Below are positions 16,683 to 26,707 of a DNA stretch of 64,000 nt, piece after piece. Source of the stretch: Kitasatospora sp. NBC_01287 (GTDB lineage: Bacteria > Actinomycetota > Actinomycetes > Streptomycetales > Streptomycetaceae); NCBI RefSeq assembly GCF_026340565.1, contig NZ_JAPEPB010000001.1:6174001-6238000 (forward strand), read 5' to 3'. The position numbers and the translations under genes were made by a program. The notes beneath the pieces are model-generated. The model was not told where the DNA came from. It saw nothing but the letters and a program-made list of their open reading frames with translations, and did no database searches. Position 1 is the first letter of the stretch, and each line of letters starts with the position of its first letter.

Positions 16683-18152
16683 GTGCAGCGCAATGTGATC
16701 GACGGCGTCCCCGTCTACTGGTCCGAGCAGCCCGGCCCGCTCGAAGCGGCCCTCGTCTTCGGATGCGGGGTGCGCGACGAGACCTTCCGGACGCTCGGCG
16801 TGACCCACCTGGTCGAGCACCTGGCGATGAGCACCCTGCCCAGGCTGCACCACGAGCACAACGCCTCGGTCGACCTGGAGGTCACCGACTTCACCTGCAC
16901 CGGCCGCCCCGAGCAGGTGACCGCCTTCCTGGAGCGGGTCTGCCTGGCCCTGGCCGACCTGCCCACCGACCGGCTGGCGCAGGAGGCCGGTGTGCTCGCC
17001 GCCGAGGGCAGTGCGGCGGCGCATCCCACCGTCGGCGCGCTGCTCAGTCACCGCTACGGGATCCAGGGGCCGGGGCTGGCCCCCTACGTCGGGCCGGGCC
17101 CGGACCGGATCCCGCTCGACGCGCTGCACGAGCACGTGCGCCGCTTCTTCCACGCGGGCAACGCCGCCCTGGTGCTGAGCGGCCCGCCGCCCGCCGGGCT
17201 GCGCCTGCCGCTGCCCGGCGGGGTCCGCCCGGAGCGGAGCGCGTTCCGGGCGCTGCCTGTCGCCACCCCCTCCTGGCGACAGGACGAAGCGCCTTCGGTC
17301 GGACTCTCGGTCCACGTCGGACTGGGCGACCAGGCGGCGCAGTTGGCGCTGGCCGTGCTGGCCGAGCGGCTGCGCCGGGCGGCCCGGCACGATCAGGGGC
17401 TCAGCTACGAGGTGAGCATCGACGCGGTGCTCACCGGAGTGGATGTGGGCGACCGGGTGATCCACCTGGACGCGCGGGAGGGCGAGGAGGCGCGGGTCGC
17501 CGAACTGCTCTGGACCGAGGCGCGCCGCCTGGCCGCCGACGGCCCGACCCCCGCCGAACTGCTGGAGGAACTCACCGCGCTGCGCGAGCTCTTCGCGGAC
17601 CCCCGGGCCGAGCTGGGGGCGGTGGGCGGTCGGGCCACCGCCGAGCTGCTCGACTACACCTTCCGCGGCGGAGCGGAAGTGCTGGCCACCGTCGAGGAGC
17701 TGACGGTCGGTCAGATCGCCGCTGCGTTCGGCCGGGCGTTGCGGACCGCCCTGCTGGTCGTCCCCCGCGACACCGAACTCGATCTGGCGCAGGCCGGGTT
17801 GCCCGCGCACCGGTGCGACCAGAGCCTTCCGCTGCCGCGCGGTGTCCGGGCGTTGCGGCCGAGCCGGCTGGACCGGCTGCTCAACAGGAGGGCCCGCGTC
17901 ATGCGGCTCTGGGGCGGCGAGGGCGGCCTGCTGCTGCGCGATCCGGACGGCGAACTGCACGCGGTGGACTACCGCGACGTGGTCGGCGTCGAGGAGCGCG
18001 GGGCCGGGCGGGTGGTGTACGGCGTGCAGGGCTGCGTGATCGGGGTGCTGCCGGAGTACTTCCCCGGGCTGGCCCCGGTGGCGCGGGCGGTGGACGCGGC
18101 GGTCCCGGCGGTGCTGCGCTACCCGTCGAGCGCGTTCCACTCGGCGGACTGA
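16683..18152 (+). CDS. M16-family zinc peptidase (lone gene)
   Basis: 489 residues. The inverted zinc motif HxxEH is at H42-H46 (HLVEH), followed by Glu-rich [10 protein letters not shown] near 101-110, where the third ligand is expected. The protein covers one M16 half pair and has a ~70-residue C-terminal extension (WGGEGGLLLRDPDGELHAVDYRDV...). M16 peptidases cleave peptides inside a closed chamber, usually as two halves or two subunits; no second M16 gene is nearby. GTG start; leaderless promoter upstream. Substrate unknown. Confidence 0.8.
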   Translation: MQRNVIDGVPVYWSEQPGPLEAALVFGCGVRDETFRTLGVTHLVEHLAMSTLPRLHHEHNASVDLEVTDFTCTGRPEQVTAFLERVCLALADLPTDRLAQEAGVLAAEGSAAAHPTVGALLSHRYGIQGPGLAPYVGPGPDRIPLDALHEHVRRFFHAGNAALVLSGPPPAGLRLPLPGGVRPERSAFRALPVATPSWRQDEAPSVGLSVHVGLGDQAAQLALAVLAERLRRAARHDQGLSYEVSIDAVLTGVDVGDRVIHLDAREGEEARVAELLWTEARRLAADGPTPAELLEELTALRELFADPRAELGAVGGRATAELLDYTFRGGAEVLATVEELTVGQIAAAFGRALRTALLVVPRDTELDLAQAGLPAHRCDQSLPLPRGVRALRPSRLDRLLNRRARVMRLWGGEGGLLLRDPDGELHAVDYRDVVGVEERGAGRVVYGVQGCVIGVLPEYFPGLAPVARAVDAAVPAVLRYPSSAFHSAD

Positions 18153-18157
18153 CCGAC

Positions 18158-18210
18158 GCCGGAGCGCTGCCGGAGCGCTGCCGGGCCGCTGCCGGGCCGC
18201 CGCCGGGCCG
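18158..18210. repeat. 11-bp tandem repeats after the M16 gene
   Basis: Units GCCGGAGCGCT (two copies), GCCGGGCCGCT, GCCGGGCCGCC and a partial GCCGGGCCG, starting 6 bp after the M16 stop codon. Confidence 0.8.
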
Positions 18211-18241
18211 TCCGTGCGCCGGGCGGACCCCGCCGGCCCGC

Positions 18242-18547
18242 TCACCCCGGTGAGGCGACCCAACCGCTCTCGGGCGGCAGGGCGGTGCCCTGGTGCAGGA
18301 TCAGCGAGACCAGCTCGCGCTGCGAGTCGGTCAGCCGGGGATCGGCGCAGTACACGGTGCGGCCGTCCACGGTGATCGCGTAGTGGTAGCCGTCCGGCAC
18401 CCCGTACCCGGGGGCCCGGGCGGCGCCGGCCACCGCCTCGCGGGCCAGCGCGTGCACGTGCGGCGCGTCGATCCGGGCGGCGGTGTCCAGCTCGGCCCGC
18501 AGGGTCTGACCGCTGAAGCCGCCGCTCCTGGTCACCTGTATACGCAT
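18242..18547 (-). CDS. Emfourin-type protealysin inhibitor
   Basis: 101 residues. The pattern MRIQVTRSGGFSGQTLRAELDTA, and the late DGYHYAITVDGRTV..ADPRLTDSQRELV, fits the emfourin family, small proteins that inhibit M4 protealysin-like proteases. The gene follows the M4 protease on the same strand with 149 bp between, containing a strong hairpin. The genomic pairing supports the assignment. Confidence 0.8.
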   Translation of the reverse strand: MRIQVTRSGGFSGQTLRAELDTAARIDAPHVHALAREAVAGAARAPGYGVPDGYHYAITVDGRTVYCADPRLTDSQRELVSLILHQGTALPPESGWVASPG

Positions 18548-18667
18548 GGTCGCCAGTGTGCTACTCAGCGGTTCCCCATGCTGGGATTTTCCTGAGAACG
18601 CCTCAGCTGCGTGTCGTCGCACGGGAAGTCGCCCGCCCGGCTGCCCTGGCCCGGCTGCCCTGGCCCG

Positions 18668-18692
18668 GCCCGCCCGCGCCCCGCGGGCGGGC
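18668..18692 (-). terminator. GC hairpin between the M4 protease and its inhibitor
   Basis: Arms GCCCGCCCGCG (18668-18678) and CGCGGGCGGGC (18682-18692), 4 bp beyond the protease stop codon. It may partly terminate transcription before the inhibitor gene. Confidence 0.6.
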
Positions 18693-18696
18693 CCGG

Positions 18697-19746
18697 TCAG
18701 CCCACCGGCAGCCCCACCCGCTTCCAGGCCCCGGCCACCGCCTCCGGCACCGGCCCCTCGCCGAACCTGGCCCGGGCGGCGGCCAGGGTGGCCCGGGCGA
18801 AGTCGGCGAAGCCGGCGTCCGGGCGCAACTCGGGTCCGGTCAGCGCGTCGTACCAGATCCGCCCGGCCCGCTCCCAGGCCGCGCCGCCGAGGTCGACCGC
18901 GAGCAGCTGGAACGCCCGGTTGGGGATGCCGGAGTTGATGTGCACCCCGCCCTGGTCCTCGGCCGTCTCCACATAGCCGTCCATCGAGCCCGGCTGCGGA
19001 TCGCGTCCGAGCCTGGGGTCGTCGTAGGCGGTGCCGGGCGCCTTCAGCGAGCGCAGCGCCACCGCGCGCACCCCGGGGGCGAAGAGTCCGGCGCCGATCA
19101 ACCAGTCGGCGTCCGCGGCCTGCTGACCCAGCGCGTACTGCTTGGCCAGGGTGCCGAAGACGTCGGCCACCGACTCGTTGAGCGCGCCGGACTGGCCGTG
19201 GTAGGCGAGCCGCGCGCTGTACTGGACCAGCCCGTGGGCCAGTTCGTGGCCGATCACGTCCGGGCAGCCGGTGAAGTCGCCGAAGACGGTGCCGTCGCCG
19301 TCGCCGAAGACCATCCGGCGACCGTCCCAGAAGGCGTTGTCGTAGCCGGTGCCGTAGTGCACGGTGGCGTGCAGCGGCAGGCCGGCGCCGTCCACCGAGC
19401 GGCGGCCGTAGACCTCCAGGAGCAGCGCGAGGGTGGCGCCGAGGCCTTCGTAGGCGCGGTTGACGGCCGGGTCGGCGGTCGGCGGGCCGCCCTCGGTGCG
19501 CACCGTGTGCCCCGGCAGCCGCTCGGCGTGCCCGGCGTCGGCGATGGTCCGCCCCGGCCGCCCGCTCGCCTCGGCCGCTCCCGCCGTCGCCCCCGGTGCG
19601 CCGGGCGGGGGGAGGGCGGCCCGGGCCGTGCGCAGCGCGGCGTCCACCGCCCGCGAGCGAAGGGCGCCTTCGTCGCCGAGGTCGGCCAGCCGGTCGAGCA
19701 GGTAGGGCGGCACGATCGAGCAGAGGGGTGCGGTGAGCTGGGTCAT
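18697..19746 (-). CDS. M4-family metalloprotease (protealysin-like)
   Basis: 349 residues. Zinc motif HELAH at 167-171 and the downstream glutamate in ALNESVADVFG (E191) are present, as is the catalytic HINSGIPNRAF segment. The N-terminal SIVPPYLLDRLA resembles the short protealysin propeptide with its PPY/L motif; no signal peptide is seen, so it is probably cytosolic or exported by a non-classical route. Next to an emfourin-type inhibitor gene. ATG 19746 is chosen over a start 12 codons upstream. Confidence 0.88.
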   Translation of the reverse strand: MTQLTAPLCSIVPPYLLDRLADLGDEGALRSRAVDAALRTARAALPPPGAPGATAGAAEASGRPGRTIADAGHAERLPGHTVRTEGGPPTADPAVNRAYEGLGATLALLLEVYGRRSVDGAGLPLHATVHYGTGYDNAFWDGRRMVFGDGDGTVFGDFTGCPDVIGHELAHGLVQYSARLAYHGQSGALNESVADVFGTLAKQYALGQQAADADWLIGAGLFAPGVRAVALRSLKAPGTAYDDPRLGRDPQPGSMDGYVETAEDQGGVHINSGIPNRAFQLLAVDLGGAAWERAGRIWYDALTGPELRPDAGFADFARATLAAARARFGEGPVPEAVAGAWKRVGLPVG

Positions 19747-19811
19747 GGCACCCAGGGTGATCAGTGCCGGACCCACTGTCACGCAGGCGCCGTCTCAAGG
19801 GGTGGAAATGT

Positions 19812-19835
19812 CGCGATGCCCGCTTCGGCATCGCG
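19812..19835. promoter_or_regulatory. 9-bp palindrome upstream of the leuA leader
   Basis: CGCGATGCC (19812-19820) and GGCATCGCG (19827-19835) with a 6-nt loop lie between the divergent M4 protease and leuA leader, about where the leuA -35 region would be. Candidate operator or a hairpin. Confidence 0.45.
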
Positions 19836-19862
19836 GGGGCCTCGGTTACTCTGGTCCACATC

Positions 19863-19910
19863 ATGCGTTACGGGCTGCTTCTTCTTAGCTGCCGCGGCGA
19901 GGGCCTGTAA
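19863..19910 (+). CDS. leuL: leuA leader peptide (attenuation)
   Basis: 15-residue frame MRYGLLLLSCRGEGL with four consecutive leucine codons (CTG CTT CTT CTT). CTT is rare in this GC-rich genome, which strengthens the ribosome-stalling interpretation. It ends just after the first arm of a terminator-like hairpin and 140 bp before leuA. This matches known leucine-controlled attenuators of actinobacterial leuA genes. Confidence 0.85.
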   Translation: MRYGLLLLSCRGEGL

Positions 19911-19940
19911 GACCATCGGAGGCCGGCTCCCTCGCCGCGG
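19892..19940 (+). terminator. Attenuator hairpin of leuA
   Basis: Perfect 12-bp arms CCGCGGCGAGGG (19892-19903) and CCCTCGCCGCGG (19929-19940). The first arm is inside the leader peptide frame, so ribosome position decides whether the hairpin forms; AGTCTGTGTTGTG follows. Expected to stop transcription when leucyl-tRNA is plentiful. Confidence 0.8.
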
Positions 19941-19972
19941 AGTCTGTGTTGTGCGCATGCGTGGATCGCTGA

Positions 19973-21841
<1,869 letters not shown>

Positions 21842-21923
21842 CTCATTCCTTCGTGGCCTGTCGTCCGTACCGGGCGGCAGGCCGCTGCCGTAGGGTGGCC
21901 GGGGCCCACTCCAGGAGGACCGG

Positions 21924-22283
21924 ATGACCACACAGCCCGAGCACTTCGCCGGCGAGCGGATCCCGCGGCCCGAGAAGACGCCGGACGCGCTGCGGATCGC
22001 TCTGGCCAGGTTGGCGCCGCACCGCCTGGCCGAGATGGAGAAGCAGAAGAACGAGGCCTTCGCCCTCGCCACGCAGTACGACACCCTCGGCCCGCTGCAC
22101 GGTTGGCTCACCATCTGGGCCGGCGAGGTCGAGATCGAGCGGCGCCCCGACCTCTACGAGCGCCGCCGCCGTGCGGAGGAGAGCGTCCAGCACACCTCGG
22201 GCAAGGACGATCCGCATTTCCGGAAGGGCATGGACGAACTGCTGGCCGTCCTCGACGAGGCCCGGCGGGCGGTGGAGGAGTGA
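21924..22283 (+). CDS. DUF6247-like small protein (possible antitoxin)
   Basis: 119 residues, strongly charged. The pattern TPDALRIALARLAPHRLAEMEKQKNEAFALA, then L.GWLTIWAGEVEIERRPDLYER, is like DUF6247 proteins, which are common in actinomycetes beside small partner genes. Shine-Dalgarno AGGAGG stands 6 nt before the ATG. Its stop overlaps the start of the next gene (GTGA), a tight coupling typical of two-component modules. The antitoxin role is an inference. Confidence 0.65.
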   Translation: MTTQPEHFAGERIPRPEKTPDALRIALARLAPHRLAEMEKQKNEAFALATQYDTLGPLHGWLTIWAGEVEIERRPDLYERRRRAEESVQHTSGKDDPHFRKGMDELLAVLDEARRAVEE

Positions 22284-22531
22284 GCTGGGCCTGGGAGTAC
22301 GACCCCAGCATGGAGTACGTGGCGGCCGGGGCGCCGTCAGCCCTGCTCAAGGAGGTTGAGAAGCTGGCCGACGAACTGGTGCGGGCAGCCTCGGCGTTCT
22401 ACCTCGACGGGACCGGCTATCAGGGCGATGGCCCGAAGGGCCAGGACGCTCTGCTGCCGGGCGGGATGTTCGTCTATCTGATCGTTCCTCGGCACGAGCG
22501 CCTCTACATCCGCCAGATCACCGCGTGGTAG
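22280..22531 (+). CDS. Small partner protein of the DUF6247-like gene (possible toxin)
   Basis: 83 residues, GTG start overlapping the previous stop by 4 bp. It begins MSWAWEYDPSMEYVAAG and ends MFVYLIVPRHERLYIRQITAW; the last part, with a final strand rich in Tyr/Ile/Arg, recalls the end of RelE/ParE-like toxins, but I cannot identify catalytic residues. The length and coupling to a DUF6247-like gene suggest a toxin-antitoxin-like pair. Confidence 0.5.
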   Translation: MSWAWEYDPSMEYVAAGAPSALLKEVEKLADELVRAASAFYLDGTGYQGDGPKGQDALLPGGMFVYLIVPRHERLYIRQITAW

Positions 22532-22728
22532 TTCGACCCGCTGGGAACTGATGTGTCCTGGGCCACATTTTTTCCCTTCGGCACCCGTTCGAGGTGCTGA
22601 CACCGCCCGGCAACCGTGGCACCATCGACGAACCGGAAACGGGGGTCGGTGGGACGGCCGCCGCCTCCGGTCGCGTGACCTGCTCGTTGTCGTGCAGGCC
22701 GCCTTGCCAGGTCTGGGGAGTTGGCGCC

Positions 22729-23391
22729 GTGACACGGTTGTGGGGTGTTCGCCCTCGGTGGCGGACGGATGTGCTCGGTGACTTCTTCTGCCCGGGCTGC
22801 GGCGGAGACCGCAACTACCGCCGGCAGCACGGTCGACGGTGGCTGCGGTTGCTCGGCTCCCCCGTACTGCCGCTCGGCCCGGTGCTGGCCGGCGTGCAGT
22901 GCACCAACTGCCTTGGCAGGTACGGCCTGGAGAGCCTTGAGCAGCTCACCAGCGGGCGGCTGACCGCGCTGCTGCGGGACGCCCAGTACACCATCGCGCT
23001 CGCCCTGCTCGCGGCGGGCGGGACCAGCTCGGCGGCGGCCCGCGCCGAGGCCGGCGAACTCGTCCGGGCCGCCGGCTTCGAGGACGGCGGCGAGGCCCAA
23101 CTGCTCGCCGCGCTGGCCGCGCTGCTCGGCGTCGACGCCGGTGAGCCGCTCGACCTGGGTGCCACCGACGGGCTGCTGGTCGAACTGCACGCCGCGCTGG
23201 AGCCGTTGGCCCCGCACCTGGCCCAGCAGGGCCGTGAGCGGCTGCTGCTGCAGGGCGCCAGGATCGCGCTGGCCGACGGCCGCTACCTGCCGCAGGAGCG
23301 TGCCGCCCTGGCCGCGGCGGGCGGCTGCCTGCGGCTCTCCGCGACCGTGGTGGACCAGCTGCTGGAGGCGGCCACCCGCACCGCGCACTGA
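22729..23391 (+). CDS. TerB-like protein with N-terminal zinc ribbon
   Basis: 220 residues. The N-terminus carries two Cys pairs (FFCPGCGGDRNYRR and VQCTNCLGRYG) forming a zinc ribbon; the C-terminal helical region (AQYTIALALLAAGG..., ARIALADGRYLPQERAALAA) looks like a TerB domain with its acidic/Asp-Gly calcium-type motif. TerB is linked to tellurite resistance and stress, though in actinobacteria this gene next to recO has no known role. GTG 22729 is preceded by GGGGAG; upstream starts look non-coding. Confidence 0.75.
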   Translation: MTRLWGVRPRWRTDVLGDFFCPGCGGDRNYRRQHGRRWLRLLGSPVLPLGPVLAGVQCTNCLGRYGLESLEQLTSGRLTALLRDAQYTIALALLAAGGTSSAAARAEAGELVRAAGFEDGGEAQLLAALAALLGVDAGEPLDLGATDGLLVELHAALEPLAPHLAQQGRERLLLQGARIALADGRYLPQERAALAAAGGCLRLSATVVDQLLEAATRTAH

Positions 23392-23423
23392 CCACCAGCA
23401 CTGACCACCAGCACTGACCACCC
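23385..23423. repeat. Three copies of a 13-bp tandem repeat
   Basis: GCACTGACCACCA at 23385-23397 and 23398-23410, then GCACTGACCACCC at 23411-23423. The first copy spans the stop codon of the TerB-like gene. Confidence 0.8.
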
Positions 23424-23641
23424 CCGCACTGCCCGCCCGCGCCGCGCGCACCGACCCACCGCACCCCTGAGCCGGGCCCGGCTCGCCCTCCTCGGCCGTC
23501 GGCCGGGAGGCTCCCCCCACCCCCGGGCCCGCCGCGTCCCGCACCGGCTCCCCCCTGTACCCGGTGCGGGCACACGGCTGCCCGCGGCCCGGGAGACCGC
23601 CCGCGGGCCGGAGCGCCCGCCCGGTGCGGGACAATGGGGGA

Positions 23642-24388
23642 ATGAGTCTGATCCGCGACGACGGCGTCGTGCTGCGCGCCCAGAAGCTCGGTGAGGCCGA
23701 CCGGATCATCACCCTGCTCACCCGTCAGCACGGCAAGGTCAGGGCGGTGGCGCGCGGGGTCCGCAAGACCAAGTCCAAGTTCGGCGCCCGGCTCGAACCC
23801 TTCTCCCATGTCGACGTGCAGTTCTTCAGCCGGGGGAGTGAGCTGATCGGCCGCTCGCTGCCGCTCTGCACCCAGGTGGAGACCATCGCCCCCTACGGCG
23901 GGGGCATCGTCACCGACTACGGCCGCTACACGGCCGGCACCGCCATGCTGGAGACGGCGGAACGTTTCGCCGAGAACGAGGGCGAGCCCGCGGTCCAGCA
24001 GTACCTGCTGCTGATCGGCGCGCTGCGCACGCTGGCCGCCGGGGCGCACCAGTCGCACCTGGTGCTCGACGCCTTCCTGCTGCGCTCGCTGGCGGTCAAC
24101 GGTTACGGCGCCAGCTTCACCGACTGCGCCAAATGCGGCCTGGACGGCCCCAACCGGTTCTTCTCGCTCCAGGCCGGCGGTGTGCTCTGCGCGGACTGCC
24201 GAGTGCCCGGTTGTGCCGTACCCTCCCCTGAGACGCTGGTACTGCTCGGCGCCCTGCTGTCCGGAGACTGGCGGACGGCGGACGCGTGCGAACCCAGGTA
24301 CTGGCGGGAGGGCAGCGGGCTGGTCGCCGCCTACTTGCAGTGGCACCTGGAGCGGGGCATCCGCTCGATGAGATACGTGGAGAAGTGA
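23642..24388 (+). CDS. recO: DNA repair protein RecO
   Basis: 248 residues. OB-fold N-terminus ([24 protein letters not shown]), central [13 protein letters not shown], and a zinc finger CAKCG...CADCRVPGC. RecO anneals single strands and loads RecA with RecR. ATG 23642 is taken because the 26 codons upstream do not resemble RecO. It is followed 2 bp later by uppS. Confidence 0.95.
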   Translation: MSLIRDDGVVLRAQKLGEADRIITLLTRQHGKVRAVARGVRKTKSKFGARLEPFSHVDVQFFSRGSELIGRSLPLCTQVETIAPYGGGIVTDYGRYTAGTAMLETAERFAENEGEPAVQQYLLLIGALRTLAAGAHQSHLVLDAFLLRSLAVNGYGASFTDCAKCGLDGPNRFFSLQAGGVLCADCRVPGCAVPSPETLVLLGALLSGDWRTADACEPRYWREGSGLVAAYLQWHLERGIRSMRYVEK

Positions 24389-24390
24389 GC

Positions 24391-25230
24391 ATGGCAGCGC
24401 GACGGCTCTTCGGTGGCAGCAAGCAGCGGGTGTACCGCACCCCGGACCCGCACCCGAGCGGTGCCCGCCCGCCGAAGATTCCGGGCGAACTGGTGCCCGA
24501 GCACGTCGCCATCGTGATGGACGGCAACGGCCGCTGGGCCAAGGAGCGCGGCCTGCCCCGCACCGAGGGCCACAAGGTCGGCGAGAGCGTGGTGCTCGAC
24601 GTGCTGAAGGGCGCCATCGAGATGGGCGTCAAGAACATCTCGCTGTACGCCTTCTCCACCGAGAACTGGAAGCGCTCGCCGGACGAGGTGAAGTTCCTGA
24701 TGAACTTCAACCGGGACGTCATCCGCCGCCGCCGCGACGAGCTGGACGAGCTGGGCGTGCGGATCCGCTGGGCCGGCCGGATGCCCAAGCTCTGGAAGAG
24801 CGTGGTCCAGGAGCTCAAGGTGGCCGAGGAGCAGACCAAGGGCAATGACCTGGTCACCCTCTACATGTGCGTCAACTACGGCGGCCGGGCCGAGCTCACG
24901 GATGCCATGGCCGCGATCGCCGCCGACGTGGCGGCCGGCAAGCTGGACCCGAAGAAGGTCAACGAGAAGACCATCTCGAAGTACATGTATCACCCCGACA
25001 TGCCGGACGTGGACCTGTTCCTGCGCCCCAGCGGCGAGCAGCGAACCTCCAACTTCTGGCTCTGGCAGTCGGCTTACGCGGAGTTCGTGTTCCAGGACGT
25101 GCTCTGGCCCGACTTCGACCGGCGCGACCTGTGGCGGGCCTGCGAGCAGTTCGCGATGCGCGACCGACGCTTCGGCGGCGCGCTGCCCAACGAGGTCCCG
25201 CCCGCGGCCGAGCTGCCCACCCAGCGCTGA
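24391..25230 (+). CDS. uppS: Isoprenyl diphosphate synthase (UppS family)
   Basis: 279 residues, cis-prenyltransferase. Motifs [20 protein letters not shown] (pyrophosphate site and catalytic Asp), [13 protein letters not shown], and the C-terminal [22 protein letters not shown] are all present. It makes long-chain polyprenyl diphosphate for the lipid carrier in cell-wall synthesis. ATG 24391 lies 2 bp after the recO stop, implying cotranscription. Confidence 0.95.
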   Translation: MAARRLFGGSKQRVYRTPDPHPSGARPPKIPGELVPEHVAIVMDGNGRWAKERGLPRTEGHKVGESVVLDVLKGAIEMGVKNISLYAFSTENWKRSPDEVKFLMNFNRDVIRRRRDELDELGVRIRWAGRMPKLWKSVVQELKVAEEQTKGNDLVTLYMCVNYGGRAELTDAMAAIAADVAAGKLDPKKVNEKTISKYMYHPDMPDVDLFLRPSGEQRTSNFWLWQSAYAEFVFQDVLWPDFDRRDLWRACEQFAMRDRRFGGALPNEVPPAAELPTQR

Positions 25231-25316
25231 GCCGCGGCCTACCCGGCCACCCTCGCCCACGTGGTGGCGGCGCGGGCGGGGAGCCGGGGCGGAACGCCGT
25301 ACGACTGCTGCGGCAC

Positions 25317-25763
25317 CTACACCTGCCGCGACTCCTGCTGCTGCGTGGCGGCCAGCTGCTTGGCGGTGCAGTCGGCGCAGGTGCCGAAGATCTCCAGGGT
25401 GTGCGCGATGTCGGTGAAGCCGTGCTCCGCCGCCACCGTGTTGGCCCAGCGCTCCACCGCGGGACCCTCGACCTCCACCGTGCTGCCGCAGCGGCGGCAG
25501 ACCAGGTGGTGGTGGTGCCCGCTGCTGCAGCGGCGGTAGACCGCCTCGCCGTCGGCGGTGCGCAGCACGTCCACCTCGCCGGCGTCGGCGAGGGACTGCA
25601 GCGTGCGGTAGACGGTGGTGAGGCCCACCGAGTCGCCCCGGTGCTTGAGCATGTCGTGCAGTTCCTGCGCGCTGCGGAAGTCCTCGATCTCGTCCAGCGC
25701 CGCGGAGACGGCGGCGCGCTGCCTGGTCGAGCGGGCGCGTGGCGACGGGCCTGCGGTGGTCAC
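25317..25763 (-). CDS. zur: Zinc uptake repressor Zur (Fur family)
   Basis: 148 residues. Winged helix with QRAAVSAALDEIEDFRSAQELH and VGLTTVYRTLQSLADAGEVD; metal-site region GHHHHLVCRRCG; C-terminal structural zinc pair CADC. GTG 25763 follows AGGAGGAGC. The neighbouring zinc transporter genes on the same strand identify it as Zur and not Fur. It represses genes when zinc is sufficient; two candidate boxes are upstream of znuA. Confidence 0.92.
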   Translation of the reverse strand: MTTAGPSPRARSTRQRAAVSAALDEIEDFRSAQELHDMLKHRGDSVGLTTVYRTLQSLADAGEVDVLRTADGEAVYRRCSSGHHHHLVCRRCGSTVEVEGPAVERWANTVAAEHGFTDIAHTLEIFGTCADCTAKQLAATQQQESRQV

Positions 25764-25798
25764 CGGTGCTCCTCCTGGGGATCGGGGCGGGTCACCCC

Positions 25799-26707
25799 TC
25801 ATTGTGCCAGCCTCGCACTGTCGAGCGGGTCCTCCTGACGGGTCGCCCGCGTGGGCCCGGGCCTGCCGCGGTGCCGCCGCCGGGCCAGCGGCGCGGCCAG
25901 GGCGCCGAGGACGGCGAAGACGGCGATCGCGAGCAGCACGATCGCGGAACCTGGCGGCACGTCAGCCCGGTACGCCGTGGCCACCCCGCCGAGCGAGACC
26001 AGCACGCCCAGCCCGATCGCGAGCAGCTGGGTGGCCAGGAAGGAGCGGGCCAGCAGCTGCGCCGCCGCCACCGGCAGCACCATCAGCGCGCTCACCAGCA
26101 GCAGCCCCACCACCCGCATCGCCACCGTCACGGTGACCGCCGCCAGCACCGCGAGCAGCAGGTTGAGCAGTCGCACCGGCACTCCGGTGACCTTGGCGAA
26201 CTCCTCGTCCTGGCAGAGCGCGAAGAGCGGGCGGCGCAGTCCCAGGGTGACCGCGAGGACCAGCGCGCCGAGCGCGGCGATGGTCAGCAGGTCGCCCGCG
26301 TCCACCGCCAGGATCGAGCCCCAGAGGTAGCTGTCCAGGCTGCCCGTCGAGCCGCCCGCCGCGGGTGCCTTGCTGATCAGTAGCCGGCCGCAGGCCATCC
26401 CGCCGTAGAAGAGCGTGGCCAGCGCGATGTCGCCGCGCTGGTTGCCGCGGGCCCGCACCAGCTCCATGGCGACGGCGGCCAGCACGCAGACCAGCACCGC
26501 CATCCAGACCGGGCTGGTCTGGAAGACCAGCCCGAGGCCGACCCCGGTCAGCGCCACGTGGCCGATGCCGTCCCCCATCAGCGCCTGCCGGCGCTGCACC
26601 AGGTAGGTGCCGACGGCCGGGGCGACGGCGCCGACCAGCAGGGCGGCGAGCAGGGCGCGGCGCATGAAGTCGAAGGTGAGGAGGTCGAAGGCGAGGAGGT
26701 CGGTCAT
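25799..26707 (-). CDS. znuB: Zinc ABC transporter permease ZnuB
   Basis: 302 residues, about eight hydrophobic segments. Typical ABC-3 permease motifs: GTYLVQRRQALMGDGIGHVALTGVGLG, and GLLLVSALMVLPVAAAQLL. Overlaps the end of znuC by 4 bp (ATGA) so the two are translationally coupled. The basic tail (ARRRHRGRPGPTR) is cytosolic. Followed 35 bp later by zur. Confidence 0.93.
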   Translation of the reverse strand: MTDLLAFDLLTFDFMRRALLAALLVGAVAPAVGTYLVQRRQALMGDGIGHVALTGVGLGLVFQTSPVWMAVLVCVLAAVAMELVRARGNQRGDIALATLFYGGMACGRLLISKAPAAGGSTGSLDSYLWGSILAVDAGDLLTIAALGALVLAVTLGLRRPLFALCQDEEFAKVTGVPVRLLNLLLAVLAAVTVTVAMRVVGLLLVSALMVLPVAAAQLLARSFLATQLLAIGLGVLVSLGGVATAYRADVPPGSAIVLLAIAVFAVLGALAAPLARRRHRGRPGPTRATRQEDPLDSARLAQ

